A stretch of 64,000 nt of DNA, from positions 620,001 to 684,000 of the forward strand of contig JAGYIS010000008.1 of assembly GCA_018402255.1 (NCBI GenBank). Reading direction: 5' to 3'. Of this stretch, positions 1 to 9,478 are shown in pieces (the stretch's first letter is position 1; each line of letters begins with the position of its first letter). The translations under genes and the position numbers were made by a program. The notes under the pieces are model-generated. The model was not told the DNA's origin. It worked only from the letters and a program-made list of their open reading frames with translations, and made no database searches. The stretch comes from Marinobacter sp. Its GTDB lineage: Bacteria; Pseudomonadota; Gammaproteobacteria; Pseudomonadales; Oleiphilaceae.

Positions 1-1
1 G

Positions 2-1948
2 GCGAGCACCGACCCCGATGTGGCCGCTGCTGACGTTCTGGAACAACCGGTGGACCTGGTGGTCTGGCAAGACGGCCAGCCAGTACGGCGCTTCACCGGC
101 GTGGTCAACGAGTTCGTCCGCGGCAACACCGGCCATCGCCGCACCGCCTATGAAGTGGTCATCCAGCCCCCGGCCTGGCGCCTGGGCCTGATGCACAACA
201 GCCGCATCTTCCAGACCCAGAGCACCGACGCCATCGTGCGCACCCTGCTGGAAGAGCGGGGCATCATTGATACGGTCTTTGACTTCAAGCGCCCCCCTGA
301 AGAACGGGAATACTGCGTCCAGCACCGGGAATCCGACCTTCAATTTATCGAACGCCTGGCCGCCGAAGAAGGCTGGCACTACCGCTACCAGCACGGCAGC
401 GTGGACGGAGAAGAACAACCGGCGTTAATCATTGCCGACCACCACGGCGACGCCCCCAAGCTGGACCCGGTGCCCTGCAACACCCAGGCCGGCGGCAGCA
501 CCAAGCAGGCCTGTGTATTCAGCTTCGCCTACGAAGAACGCATCAAAGCCGCCTCCGTGGCCATGAAGGACTACACCTTCAAAAACCCCGCTTACGCCCT
601 GATGCACGAACAAAGCGCCGGCAGCCCCAATCACCGGGAAGACTACCAACACTACGATTACCCAGGCCGCTACAAAGCCGATGCCAGTGGCCAGCCCTTC
701 ACCCAGGCCAGACTGGACGCGCTCAGAAACGACGCCAGCCTCGCCAAGGGCGAAAGCAACCGCCCCGACTTCACCCCCGGCGCCAAAGTCGAGCTGCAGG
801 AACACGACAGTCAGAGCCTGAACCGGGAATGGCTGCTGACCGCCATCACCCACACCGGCAAACAGCCTCAGGCGATGCAGGAAGAAGGTGGCAGCCAGCC
901 CACCAGCTACCACAACGACTTCACCGCCATCCCCGCCGATAAAACCTGGCGCACCGTTTATAACTACCGCAACCACAAACCCATGATGGACGGCCCCCAG
1001 ATGGCCCTCGTCACCGGCCCGGACGGCGAAGAAATCCACTGCGACCAGTACGGTCGAGTGAAAGTCCGGTTCCCCTGGGACCGCTACTCAAAGAACGACG
1101 AACACTCCAGCGCCTGGCTGCGCGTCGCCCAAGGCTGGGCCGGCGGCCAATACGGCTTTATGGCCCTGCCCAGAATCGGCAACGAAGTGATTGTGTCCTT
1201 CCTGGACGGCGACCCGGACCAGCCGATCATCACCGGCCGCACCTACCACGCCACCAACACACCGCCGTATGCGCTGCCAGAACACAAAACAAGAACCACC
1301 CTGAAAACCAAAACCCACAAGGGTGAGGGCAGTAACGAACTGCGCTTTGAAGACGAAGCCGACCAGGAACAGATCTACGTCCACGCCCAGAAAGACCTGG
1401 ACCTGCTGACGGAAAACAACCGTACCGAAGTCATCAAGAATGACAGCCACCTGACGGTGGAGAACCACCAGTTTAGCCATGTAAAAGCGGCAGACCACTG
1501 CACCACCGATGGTGAAAGCCGAGTCTCCGTTGGCGCTGATTGTAGCCAGACCATCGCCGGCAGTTTCCACCAGAAAACTGGCCGCACCATGGCATCGGAA
1601 GCCGGTACAGAAGTTCACCACAAAGCGGGCGCGAAAGTGGTGCTGGATGCCGGGGCGGAGCTGACGATTTCTGGTGGGGGCAGCTTTATCAAGTTGGACC
1701 CGAGCGGGGTTACCTTGGCCGGGCCGGGGATCAAGATTAATTCCGGGGGCAGCCCGGGGAGTGGTTCGGGGCAGGGGGCTGTGATGCCAGGGATGCCTAC
1801 GGATCTGGAAGGCCATGTTCATCACACCGTGGAGCCTGACATGTTAGCGGAGGTTCCCCTAACTGCTCCCCAGTTAAACAACCTGAGGTCTGATGCGCCT
1901 TTCTGCGAGGAATGTGTTAAGTGCCGGGACGGGGTATGTGATGTCTGA
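2..1948 (+). CDS. vgrG: Type VI secretion tip protein VgrG (TssI), 5'-truncated by the window
   Basis: VgrG trimers form the spike of the type VI secretion system and carry effectors out of the cell. The reading frame is open from the first bases, so the true start lies upstream; 648 residues are visible. The gp27-like part comes first. The gp5-like OB fold follows near residue 350 of the visible part, with the family-typical stretch YGRVKVRFPWDR and later GDPDQPIITGRTYH. After that comes a polar beta-helical needle. The C-terminus is cysteine-rich (CEECVKCRDGVC), which is uncommon and could contact cargo or metal. The stop overlaps the start of the DUF4123 gene, so the two are translationally coupled. 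Confidence 0.95.
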   Translation, partial: ASTDPDVAAADVLEQPVDLVVWQDGQPVRRFTGVVNEFVRGNTGHRRTAYEVVIQPPAWRLGLMHNSRIFQTQSTDAIVRTLLEERGIIDTVFDFKRPPEEREYCVQHRESDLQFIERLAAEEGWHYRYQHGSVDGEEQPALIIADHHGDAPKLDPVPCNTQAGGSTKQACVFSFAYEERIKAASVAMKDYTFKNPAYALMHEQSAGSPNHREDYQHYDYPGRYKADASGQPFTQARLDALRNDASLAKGESNRPDFTPGAKVELQEHDSQSLNREWLLTAITHTGKQPQAMQEEGGSQPTSYHNDFTAIPADKTWRTVYNYRNHKPMMDGPQMALVTGPDGEEIHCDQYGRVKVRFPWDRYSKNDEHSSAWLRVAQGWAGGQYGFMALPRIGNEVIVSFLDGDPDQPIITGRTYHATNTPPYALPEHKTRTTLKTKTHKGEGSNELRFEDEADQEQIYVHAQKDLDLLTENNRTEVIKNDSHLTVENHQFSHVKAADHCTTDGESRVSVGADCSQTIAGSFHQKTGRTMASEAGTEVHHKAGAKVVLDAGAELTISGGGSFIKLDPSGVTLAGPGIKINSGGSPGSGSGQGAVMPGMPTDLEGHVHHTVEPDMLAEVPLTAPQLNNLRSDAPFCEECVKCRDGVCDV

Positions 1949-2723
1949 AACGTCGGATTTTCGCACTCAATTAAAGATTATCGGCGAAAGGCATGACAGC
2001 GAGCGCTCCATTTTTCTTGTGCTGAGTGGGACCAGCGATGCTGCACCCGTACATCATTTTTACAAAGCCGACGGCATGACAGCTCGCCCGCTGTTTCTCG
2101 GTACCCAGTACGCGAGCTGGCAGGAGGTGATGCCCTTTCTGGCACAGGTCAATAACACAAGCGCCTTTCTGGACTGGATAGATGAAACCGACAGTATTGA
2201 TTGGGGCTGGGGTTTGGTGAGTGATGCGTCTTTTGACGAGGTCTTCTGCCATATTCGAAGTCTGACCAAGATATTCCTTCCTGAAGGACAAGAGGTGTTC
2301 TTCCGGTATTGGGCCCCGCGTTTTTGGGGGGCAATTCTCGAAAATGTTGACGAGATTTGTCGCGCACAATTAATGGGGCCGGCTGGTGCGGTAGTAATGC
2401 CTGACGGGCGCCGCTTACAGCACCCCGGCACTCCGGCGGTCGCTAAGCCAGTGCCAGAGTTTCCATGGTTCTCTCTACCAGAGGCAACTCTGACGAAGAT
2501 TGCATCTCTCTGTTGGGATCAGTTGGTGGACAACACAATCTCCGTGCTAGGCGAAAAGAAACCATCTGCGTTGAGTCGCTATCCCTCACCGATCGCACGA
2601 CAGAAAGTTGAGCGTCAATTGAGGCGGCTCGCCGCTGGAGAAGTGCTTACGGAACTCTCTCCGGAACAAGTCCAAACCATACACCAAGCTCTGATGCACG
2701 AGGCATTGCAGGGCGCGCACTGA
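1941..2723 (+). CDS. DUF4123-family T6SS effector adaptor (Tap/TEC-like)
   Basis: A 260-residue protein of the DUF4123 type, the family of adaptor/chaperones that load a specific effector onto the cognate VgrG. The N-terminal half (FLVLSGTSDAAP, then an aromatic acidic region FLDWIDETDSIDWGWG and the pair FFRYWAPRFW) has the family's look. I chose the ATG that overlaps the vgrG stop (ATGTCTGA); a GTG one codon upstream is an alternative. Its place between vgrG and the rhs gene is the classic order vgrG-adaptor-effector, so it most likely delivers the RHS protein that follows 13 bases downstream. The function is inferred from family and position. Confidence 0.82.
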   Translation: MSETSDFRTQLKIIGERHDSERSIFLVLSGTSDAAPVHHFYKADGMTARPLFLGTQYASWQEVMPFLAQVNNTSAFLDWIDETDSIDWGWGLVSDASFDEVFCHIRSLTKIFLPEGQEVFFRYWAPRFWGAILENVDEICRAQLMGPAGAVVMPDGRRLQHPGTPAVAKPVPEFPWFSLPEATLTKIASLCWDQLVDNTISVLGEKKPSALSRYPSPIARQKVERQLRRLAAGEVLTELSPEQVQTIHQALMHEALQGAH

Positions 2724-2736
2724 TGAGGATGAATCA

Positions 2737-5700
2737 ATGAGCGAGTCAGGGACGGCTCTTTCGACTTCAGAACAGGCTTCCGGTGCACTTCCGGATATCA
2801 ATGCCATTACCCGTGAACTCAGGGAATCACTAGCGTCAACGTTCGACGACTGGCGTGAGGACTGGTTCTCGTCGATCTTCATGGGGACTGAGCAAGTTCT
2901 GGAGGTTAATGGTGAGGCCGAGCGCGAGGGCGTCGATGAGAACAAGGTCGTTTCCTCTGCGGTGGCACCCTGCGAAGAAACCGGGAAAATCAAGATTGCC
3001 CACTTTCATGAGAATGTGAGCAAGACCCCAATACCCTATACGAGTTTTCAGATTCAGGAGAAGACCGGCTGGTTTTTTAAGAGTTGGGATACGATCCACA
3101 CTGGCACTACGGATGAGAATGGGTTGGCCGAAGTTCCGGTTACGCCTGGTAAGGAATACCGAGTGGTAATGTCACCAGACGTTACTCAGGCTGATATGGA
3201 TGCTCTCTATGAAACCTATGAAGGTTTTATCGATCGCTGTTGTGCCCTGCTCGAGAATACCTGGCAGAACGGTGCCCGGCAGGAGTGGGACCGTTACCTG
3301 ACGATGAGCTCCGTTGAGCAGTCGCTGGCGACCTATGGGAGATTTCAGCAGGGTATTTCAGACGGCTTTATAGGTGTGCTGGATGATATTCGAAGAATCT
3401 ACGATGTGATCTGCGGTCTGCTTGATCATGACTTCAGTAATCTGCCTGAGGATATTCGGGACCAGCTGGAAACCCTGAAAAAAGCAGACGAGGCCTATCT
3501 AAAGGCTTGCCTGGTGGCCAATGACGAGATTTTCCTGTTCCTCGTGATGTATACGGTACGCCAGTATTTTCGATTGTTGGCACCTACTCAGGTGGCTGAA
3601 GTCTCAGGTGAGCTTGTAGGGCAAATTCTTTTTGACGTGGTTGTAGGCCTGATTATCACCGGGGGTGCCGGCCTGGCTGCGAAATATGGTGCTCGAATTG
3701 GCAGTAAAGCGGCTGCAAGCGCAATGGATGTGGCAGACAGTGCTCGAACCAGTAAAAACATTCTTGGTGAATTTCTCGGTCAGTTCGCCCGGGAGTTCCA
3801 GGACTTCATGGAAAGCATTGGCACCAACCACCGGGCGATCCAGGTTGCCGGGGGCAGTCGCCTGGATGCATCTGGCACCCAACGTGGGGCAGATGTTCGT
3901 AACAGAAACCAGGTTTACAGCCAGATTGCTGACGACGACCAGGTAACGAATTTGCAGTCCAGCGGTCGCAATCATGCTGCAACCAGTGAAAGCAGTAACC
4001 CACCACCTCGTGACGAACGTTCGCCATCTGAAACCGATCAGGGGCGCGCTACTCAGGATAACAACTCCACAGAAAAGGTCGCTGACCCGATCAGTACAGT
4101 CACGGGTGAAGAGGTGTTGGAACTCACAGACGCGCGACTACCCGGAACATTGCAGTTCGAATTTAAGCGCGTGTACCGGTCCGGAAGCAGCGACCGACGC
4201 TTCGACATGGGCTATGGCTGGCGGCACAGCCTGAACCATAGTCTGAGTTTCGAGGCAGACGGTACCATCTGGCACGACCATGAGGGTAAGAATACTCGCC
4301 TTCCCGAACTGGACAGCGCACCGTTCGGTACCAACTCACAGTCTGGTATGGCGGCCTGGAAAGACGGCGAGCTGATTGTTACCTGTGCCGGGGAAAAGGC
4401 TCCTCGATACCATTTTCGCCGGGAGGGTGACCAGGGGGTATTGGTCGAGATTTCAGATCGATATGGTAACCAACTCCGGGTTGGCTACGACCTCCATGGT
4501 CAGCTGGAGCGGATTGTTAGTGATAGTGGGCACGCGCTGGAGTTCGGGTTTGAGCACAAGCGTCTTAAAACTGTCAGCCTGCTTCATCGCAAACTGACCG
4601 ATACCGGTTATCAATGGCAGACACTGCGAGAAGAACGCCATTACCAATACGATGAAAAAGACGACCTAGTTGCTGTTGAAGACCCAGTTGGAGGCATCGA
4701 ACGATACGGTTACAACAATCACATGCTGATCAGCCGCCAACTGGCCGGCGGATACAGTTTTTACCTGGAATGGGACAAGACTGAGCCTCAGGGTCGCTGT
4801 ATCCACCAATGGGGTGACAGTGCACAGGTTGATACCCGCTTCGAGTGGGATGATGAGAATCATAGCTGCACAGTCCGTTATGTGGACGGCAGCAAGGAAA
4901 CCTGGCGCTACGATGGCTCTGCCCAGCTGCAGGAAAAAGTCGACCCGGATGGCGCCAAACATGTCAGTGAATACGACGACAATGGTCAGTTGCTGGCCAC
5001 GGTCGACCCCATGGGGGCGCGCACTGAATATCAGTACGATAAAAACGGAAGACTGCAAGGTAAAGTCGGGCCTGACGGGCAGCCGATTCTGTTTACCTAC
5101 CGTAAGGGGCGCATCGCGGAAATCCATCGGGGCGGGCAAGCCTGGAAGTTTGATTACACCAGCCAGGGTGACCTGTTAGCAGAGACCGATCCGAAAGGAC
5201 GGATAACCCGGTACCGGTACAACCCGCAGGGCCAGCTTGTTCAGGTTAACCTGCCCGATGGCCGAGCTCATAAGTGGGGCTGGAACGACCACGGCCAGTT
5301 GATCGAGGAAACCACACCCACGGGTGCTTTTTATCAGTACCGATACGACGAGTTCGGCCAGTTGCTGGCAAAGAAAGACGCGCGGGGTGCTATTACCCGT
5401 TATCAGTACGATGGCCTGGGGAGGGTGACCGATGAAATTCTCTCTGGAAACCGGCGCAGGCAGTATCACTACAACCACTACAACAAAGTCACCCGCTTTG
5501 TTGATGAGCAGGGAAGGGAAACCCGCTACGACTATGGTAACAACCTCCACCTTTTGACCCGTCGTATCAACCCGGATGGCAGCGAACTGCGCTACCGCTA
5601 TGACCATCACCGTTTCTTGCTTACGCATATCGAAAACGAGCGGGGCGAAGAACATCGTATTGATTACTACCCGAACGGACTGGTCAAACAGGAAACCGCA

Positions 5701-7632
5701 TTTGACGGCCGTCGCACCGCCTACCAGTACGACCTGAACGGTCACCTGATTCAGAAAGCAGAATTCGGAACCGCCAGCGACGTGCTGCAAACCACAGCTT
5801 ATGAGCGGGACGAACTCGGGCGATTGCTTAAAAAAGTGCTGCCAGATGGGCGTGACATCCAGTACGGCTACAACGCTGATGGCAAGCTCATCGGCGTGGA
5901 TGATGGCTCCTGGCCTCTGGCTTTTGAATACGATGAATATGGGCTACTAACCACGGAACATCAGGGTTGGGCCACCCTTCGATATCGCTACGACGATATG
6001 GATCGTCTGAGCGGAATGGTTCTGCCAGATGGTCAAACACTGTCTTATGAGCATGATAAAGCGGGACTACTATCAGGCATTGACCTGAACGGACAGCGAC
6101 TGACTCGTCACCGCATGGCTGCCACCGGCGAGGAAATGGAGCGGCAGCAAGGCGATCTGTTGAGTGCCTATGTCTATGACGACGAAGGGCGCTTGACCCA
6201 GCACCGGATTCATCAGGGCCGCCTCAAAGGCATCAGCGCCCAGCGCGACTACCAGTATGATCCCAACGGCAACCTCAAAAGCATCCAGGACAGCCGCAAA
6301 GGGCTCAGACAATACGTCTACGACCCGATGGATCGTTTGGTGGGCGTGCGGGGCGATCTCTATGAGCAACTTATACACGACCCGGCGGGCAACCTCCTGG
6401 AGCAAAACCTGGGGGCTTCAAGCGGTCAATCTGCTAATGTGCGCGGTAACCGGCTTACCATGCACGGTGACAGCCACTACGAGTACGACGAATTCGGCAA
6501 CCTGATTGAGGAACGTCGAGGTAAAGGCCAGAAACTGGTCACCCGGTATACCTACGACTGCGAGCACCGACTCACGAGCGTCACCACACCGGATGGCAGC
6601 ACCTGGCACTACGAATACGACGCCTTCGGCCGCCGTATCGCCAAAACCAACGGCCTGACCCGAACCGAATTCCTGTGGCAGGGCGACCGCCTCATTGCCG
6701 AAGAAACCGGCGATCAGTACCGCACCTATCTGTATGAGCCAGACAGCTTCAAACCCCTGGCGCTGATTGATGGCAACGGCCCGGAAGAAGCCGCAGTCTA
6801 TTACTACCACCTGGACCATTTGGGCACGCCCCAGGAGCTGACCAACCAGCAGGGCAAACTCGTGTGGTCGGTGACCTACCGCGCCTACGGGAATGTGGTT
6901 CAGCAGCAAGTCGCAGAAATCGACAACCCGCTCCGCTTCCAGGGCCAGTACCACGACCCGGAAACCGGCCTGCATTACAACCGGCATCGATACTACAACC
7001 CGAATACCGGCCGATTCATCACGCCGGATCCGATTGGTCTTGCGGGTGGGTTGAACAATTATCAATATGTGCCTAATCCGACGGGGTGGGTAGATCCTTT
7101 GGGGTTGGTGTCTGAGTTAAAGGATGGCCCCGATGCCCATGGTGGAGCATTGGCTATATATGATCCCGCATTCGCGGCAAAACAGATGCAGGGCTACGGC
7201 ATTTCAATGTATGACGAGAATGTGTATCAGTTTTTGTCCGGCTTGAGGGAAATGACATTGGGCCCTCCTGGCGGTAAGGCGTGGCTTTCCCCCGCTGATC
7301 AAGCGTTTAAAGCAACGTCGAAAAGCCAATTAGCACTTGAGTCTGGGTTAGCTCCAAGCGTAGTCAAGGCTGCGAATGGAGGGGGAGACATATACGCTAC
7401 TGTTGTGCCGATGAAAGGGTTGGAGACTTCCGTGCCCCAAGCATCAGATGCTGGGGCAAATATTCATTTCCTTGAGGGCGCTGGTCATACTGCAGTTCGT
7501 GGAGAGGAATTCTGGATTCTCAATCAGCATATTACAGAAGTTACAGTAGAAGGTGGTGGCCAGATGCCAAAAGGCAGCATGATCATGAAGTTTATTCCTG
7601 GAAACGGTTGGGTACCTGTGAGGAGTTTTTAG
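2737..7632 (+). CDS. RHS-repeat polymorphic toxin, T6SS cargo, with variable C-terminal domain
   Basis: A 1,631-residue RHS protein. Residues 1-440 form a non-repeat N-terminal region with a hydrophobic stretch near 290-320. The RHS entry segment DPISTVTGEEVLELTD lies near 446, followed by many YD repeats up to about 1,400. The core ends with the RHS-associated signature around residues 1,424-1,459 (GRFITPDPIGLAGGLNNYQY, then a second DPLGL), the usual self-cleavage/junction site. About 170 residues after it are the variable toxin tip, and their DNA is visibly more AT-rich than the core. The tip contains ATVVPMKGLETSV and a C-terminal EEFWILNQHITEVTV; I do not recognise its activity. The stop codon overlaps the GTG start of the next gene, the arrangement expected of a toxin and its immunity gene. 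Confidence 0.9.
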   Translation: MSESGTALSTSEQASGALPDINAITRELRESLASTFDDWREDWFSSIFMGTEQVLEVNGEAEREGVDENKVVSSAVAPCEETGKIKIAHFHENVSKTPIPYTSFQIQEKTGWFFKSWDTIHTGTTDENGLAEVPVTPGKEYRVVMSPDVTQADMDALYETYEGFIDRCCALLENTWQNGARQEWDRYLTMSSVEQSLATYGRFQQGISDGFIGVLDDIRRIYDVICGLLDHDFSNLPEDIRDQLETLKKADEAYLKACLVANDEIFLFLVMYTVRQYFRLLAPTQVAEVSGELVGQILFDVVVGLIITGGAGLAAKYGARIGSKAAASAMDVADSARTSKNILGEFLGQFAREFQDFMESIGTNHRAIQVAGGSRLDASGTQRGADVRNRNQVYSQIADDDQVTNLQSSGRNHAATSESSNPPPRDERSPSETDQGRATQDNNSTEKVADPISTVTGEEVLELTDARLPGTLQFEFKRVYRSGSSDRRFDMGYGWRHSLNHSLSFEADGTIWHDHEGKNTRLPELDSAPFGTNSQSGMAAWKDGELIVTCAGEKAPRYHFRREGDQGVLVEISDRYGNQLRVGYDLHGQLERIVSDSGHALEFGFEHKRLKTVSLLHRKLTDTGYQWQTLREERHYQYDEKDDLVAVEDPVGGIERYGYNNHMLISRQLAGGYSFYLEWDKTEPQGRCIHQWGDSAQVDTRFEWDDENHSCTVRYVDGSKETWRYDGSAQLQEKVDPDGAKHVSEYDDNGQLLATVDPMGARTEYQYDKNGRLQGKVGPDGQPILFTYRKGRIAEIHRGGQAWKFDYTSQGDLLAETDPKGRITRYRYNPQGQLVQVNLPDGRAHKWGWNDHGQLIEETTPTGAFYQYRYDEFGQLLAKKDARGAITRYQYDGLGRVTDEILSGNRRRQYHYNHYNKVTRFVDEQGRETRYDYGNNLHLLTRRINPDGSELRYRYDHHRFLLTHIENERGEEHRIDYYPNGLVKQETAFDGRRTAYQYDLNGHLIQKAEFGTASDVLQTTAYERDELGRLLKKVLPDGRDIQYGYNADGKLIGVDDGSWPLAFEYDEYGLLTTEHQGWATLRYRYDDMDRLSGMVLPDGQTLSYEHDKAGLLSGIDLNGQRLTRHRMAATGEEMERQQGDLLSAYVYDDEGRLTQHRIHQGRLKGISAQRDYQYDPNGNLKSIQDSRKGLRQYVYDPMDRLVGVRGDLYEQLIHDPAGNLLEQNLGASSGQSANVRGNRLTMHGDSHYEYDEFGNLIEERRGKGQKLVTRYTYDCEHRLTSVTTPDGSTWHYEYDAFGRRIAKTNGLTRTEFLWQGDRLIAEETGDQYRTYLYEPDSFKPLALIDGNGPEEAAVYYYHLDHLGTPQELTNQQGKLVWSVTYRAYGNVVQQQVAEIDNPLRFQGQYHDPETGLHYNRHRYYNPNTGRFITPDPIGLAGGLNNYQYVPNPTGWVDPLGLVSELKDGPDAHGGALAIYDPAFAAKQMQGYGISMYDENVYQFLSGLREMTLGPPGGKAWLSPADQAFKATSKSQLALESGLAPSVVKAANGGGDIYATVVPMKGLETSVPQASDAGANIHFLEGAGHTAVRGEEFWILNQHITEVTVEGGGQMPKGSMIMKFIPGNGWVPVRSF

Positions 7633-7919
7633 TGACTTATTATTGTCCACATTGTGGGGTCAAGCTGGAGCCGGTGAAGGTAGATCATGATATTTGGATA
7701 GAATTTTATAGGTGCAATTCACCCAAATGCGACATGGTCTATGCAAAGGTGGTGGATATGAGGAATGAATATCCGCTAGTTGAAGTTTTTCCAAATATTC
7801 CAGAAAAACTAAATGTACTACCTGCCTCTTCAGTAAGTGAAGCATGGAGTAAAGTCCAGTTCATTGACTACAAAACTGTTTCGCTCGTTGATTTCGAAAA
7901 ATATGTATTGGGAGTTTGA
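7632..7919 (+). CDS. Small zinc-ribbon protein, probable immunity protein for the RHS toxin tip
   Basis: A 95-residue protein. The GTG start shares its last base with the TAG stop of rhs (TAGTG) and has AGGAG six bases upstream, which decides the start. Residues 4-7 are CPHC, followed by CNSPKC near residue 28-33, so four cysteines in two pairs could hold one zinc ion. The rest is acidic and has no membrane segment. No family is recognised. Immunity function is inferred only from the tight overlap with the toxin tip and from lower GC shared with that tip. Confidence 0.6.
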   Translation: MTYYCPHCGVKLEPVKVDHDIWIEFYRCNSPKCDMVYAKVVDMRNEYPLVEVFPNIPEKLNVLPASSVSEAWSKVQFIDYKTVSLVDFEKYVLGV

Positions 7920-7922
7920 TAA

Positions 7923-8033
7923 CCAGGCACCTTCCTTTACGCAACAATTTTTAGGGATGGATACAACTGGATGCTTCGGGTTTTAGAAACCATGGGTGGA
8001 ATTCACCATGTGATTAAGGTCGAAAGCAAATGA
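7923..8033 (+). pseudogene. Remnant of a second RHS toxin C-terminus (orphan tip)
   Basis: This short open stretch has no start codon of its own and lies directly behind a TAA in frame. It reads as the last 36 residues of a protein, including YATIFRDGYNWMLRV and ending GGIHHVIKVESK. It stops in an ATGA overlap with the next gene. A headless C-terminus joined by ATGA to a small gene is how displaced RHS tips are left behind when a new tip/immunity pair inserts. The reading is inferred from frame, composition and context; the original toxin family is not identified. Confidence 0.45.
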
Positions 8034-8467
8034 GCCTCACATATCCCAATAGCAACTGCGAATTCAAACCATCTCTGGCGTTCTTTCTAGGTGAGTTTGA
8101 TATATATGATAGGGAGGAATCACTGGGGGAGTACCTCAACGGATTTGATCCCAATGATCGAATACAGGTGCGCTTGCTGTCGGAGCAGCTATTTTTTAAT
8201 GGAGCTCGGGTTAAGTCTCTTACTGCGGAGCATAAGAAAGTGCTTTTTGAGCTTCTCGTAGAGGCACTGGGAGAGCCCGATCACGATTTCAGATCCGTTT
8301 TTAAGATGGATGAGGATGATTGCTTTTGCCTGCCTTTTGATTGGGAGATAAATGACTACCGCCTATTTTTTGAGGAATTCTATCGTCTTGCAGTCGATCA
8401 TTGGGGCGATGAGCTAAAAGCCATGAATGTCAAACTCCCTGAGCTTCAGGCGCTGAATATACCCTGA
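8030..8467 (+). CDS. Unrecognised 145-residue protein, probable orphan immunity protein
   Basis: An acidic soluble protein of 145 residues with no membrane segment or signal peptide and no recognised family. Its ATG overlaps the TGA of the toxin-tip remnant just upstream (ATGA), which both decides the start and suggests that it was once the immunity partner of that lost tip. AT-rich codons contrast with the vgrG and rhs-core genes. Retained orphan immunity genes can protect against sister cells that still deploy the old toxin, so its persistence makes sense in that setting. This is inference from context. Confidence 0.6.
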   Translation: MSLTYPNSNCEFKPSLAFFLGEFDIYDREESLGEYLNGFDPNDRIQVRLLSEQLFFNGARVKSLTAEHKKVLFELLVEALGEPDHDFRSVFKMDEDDCFCLPFDWEINDYRLFFEEFYRLAVDHWGDELKAMNVKLPELQALNIP

Positions 8468-8469
8468 GA

Positions 8470-8826
8470 ATGCTTGGTCAGCTTTACATGAAAAATTTGG
8501 CCATATCAGAGGTGCTGGCCACCAGGGACATCCTGCAGACTTACATGGATGTGACGCAACCCTTGCCCGACAGCCCTCGCCTGGAGCCCTTCCGGCACCT
8601 GGATCCGGTAACCGCAGAGCACGATAAGAGAACGGGGCGCAATCCCAGATACTGGCGTGACATCGATCTGGAGGCCTGGAAAAATGGTGAAGGCTGGAAC
8701 GAGGTCCACCGGCGCCAGGAGAGTTATCCGTGGGGCGAGAGAACCTGCAAGCTCACTCCGCAACTGGGCAAGATTTCGATGGATGAATACCGCAAACTAC
8801 GACCGGCCGAGACTTGGCCAATTTGA
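8470..8826 (+). CDS. Hypothetical protein in the RHS locus, perhaps a C-terminal fragment
   Basis: An open frame of 118 residues starting two bases after the previous stop; ATG 8488 is an alternative start and neither has a clear ribosome-binding site. The sequence has PLPDSPRLEPFRHLDP, then TGRNPRYWRDIDLEAWKN, and no transmembrane segment. The proline-rich middle and a Trp-rich tail look like the cytoplasmic end of a larger T6SS-associated membrane protein (DUF6708-like from memory, unverified). That and the missing ribosome-binding site make a truncated fragment possible. Function unknown. Confidence 0.45.
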   Translation: MLGQLYMKNLAISEVLATRDILQTYMDVTQPLPDSPRLEPFRHLDPVTAEHDKRTGRNPRYWRDIDLEAWKNGEGWNEVHRRQESYPWGERTCKLTPQLGKISMDEYRKLRPAETWPI

Positions 8827-8846
8827 TATTACAAGGATAGTAAATT

Positions 8847-9399
8847 ATGGATCGCCAAATAGAAGATCTCACGAAACAGGGCTTAAGCCGACACGAAATC
8901 TTCGAACAGCTTAAAACGCAGTCTAGCAATCAAATGCGCCTGGCAAACAAAATTGCAACCTTCGAGCCTGGCTCATCCTCAAGACAAACCGTCCTGCTGA
9001 ACCAGAGTCCTCATGGCGCTCTGCCTGCTCCAGGCGTGTTTCGGGATCTGGGTAATCTACTCCAACGTAGTCCCGATGGACGAGGAGTTCGGCTGGCAAG
9101 GCATCGTCGCAACGTTCATTTTGACGATCTTCTATTTTGTCGGCCTGTTCAGAAAGTCTTTCACCGGATATGCCTCGTTCATTCTGCTCTGCATTACTGT
9201 CGCTGCCGGCTATGCCTATTTCTTCAACCATTTCCCGGTTGTCTCGATCGTGGGTGTTTTGTTGGCCGTTGCCGGTGGCGCTCTGTCGTACACGATCAAG
9301 GTTCGACTTTTTCCTCACATGGGTTTTATGGATGTCAGGAAGGATGAAAAGCGGGACCTACATCTTCGAGTAGCCGAAGCTGTACTCTCCGAATTATGA
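8847..9399 (+). pseudogene. Small membrane protein interrupted by a +1 frameshift near 9003
   Basis: An AAGGA site precedes ATG 8847. The first frame gives a polar N-terminus (MDRQIEDLTKQGLSRHEIFE and about 30 more residues). The second frame, from about 9004, gives a membrane domain with three to four hydrophobic helices (ALCLLQACFGIWVIYS, ATFILTIFYFVGLF, YASFILLCITVAAGYAYFF, VVSIVGVLLAVAGGALS) and a short charged tail. Dropping one C in AACCAGA at 9002-9004 joins the two into one protein of about 183 residues. This could be true decay or a sequence error. It lies in the T6SS cargo region but no family is recognised. Confidence 0.65.
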
Positions 9400-9422
9400 T
9401 CAGGTTTGCCTGCTGCAAAATG

Positions 9423-9434
9423 CAACATCTGTTG
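9423..9434. promoter_or_regulatory. Possible operator palindrome upstream of the ParD-like gene
   Basis: A 5-bp inverted repeat CAACA-TC-TGTTG lies 45 bases upstream of the antitoxin-like start. Antitoxins with a DNA-binding N-terminus often bind such palindromes in their own promoter. The repeat is short and may be chance. Confidence 0.2.
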
Positions 9435-9478
9435 TAATCTGTGCACATGGTTCGCGGCAATCATTGCAGGAGGGCTCC

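Noticed and set aside
7110..7632. RHS toxin tip as an ADP-ribosyltransferase
   Set aside because: EEFWILNQHITEVTV slightly recalls the final strand of ART toxins, but the Arg and STS-type motifs are not evident, so I left the activity open.
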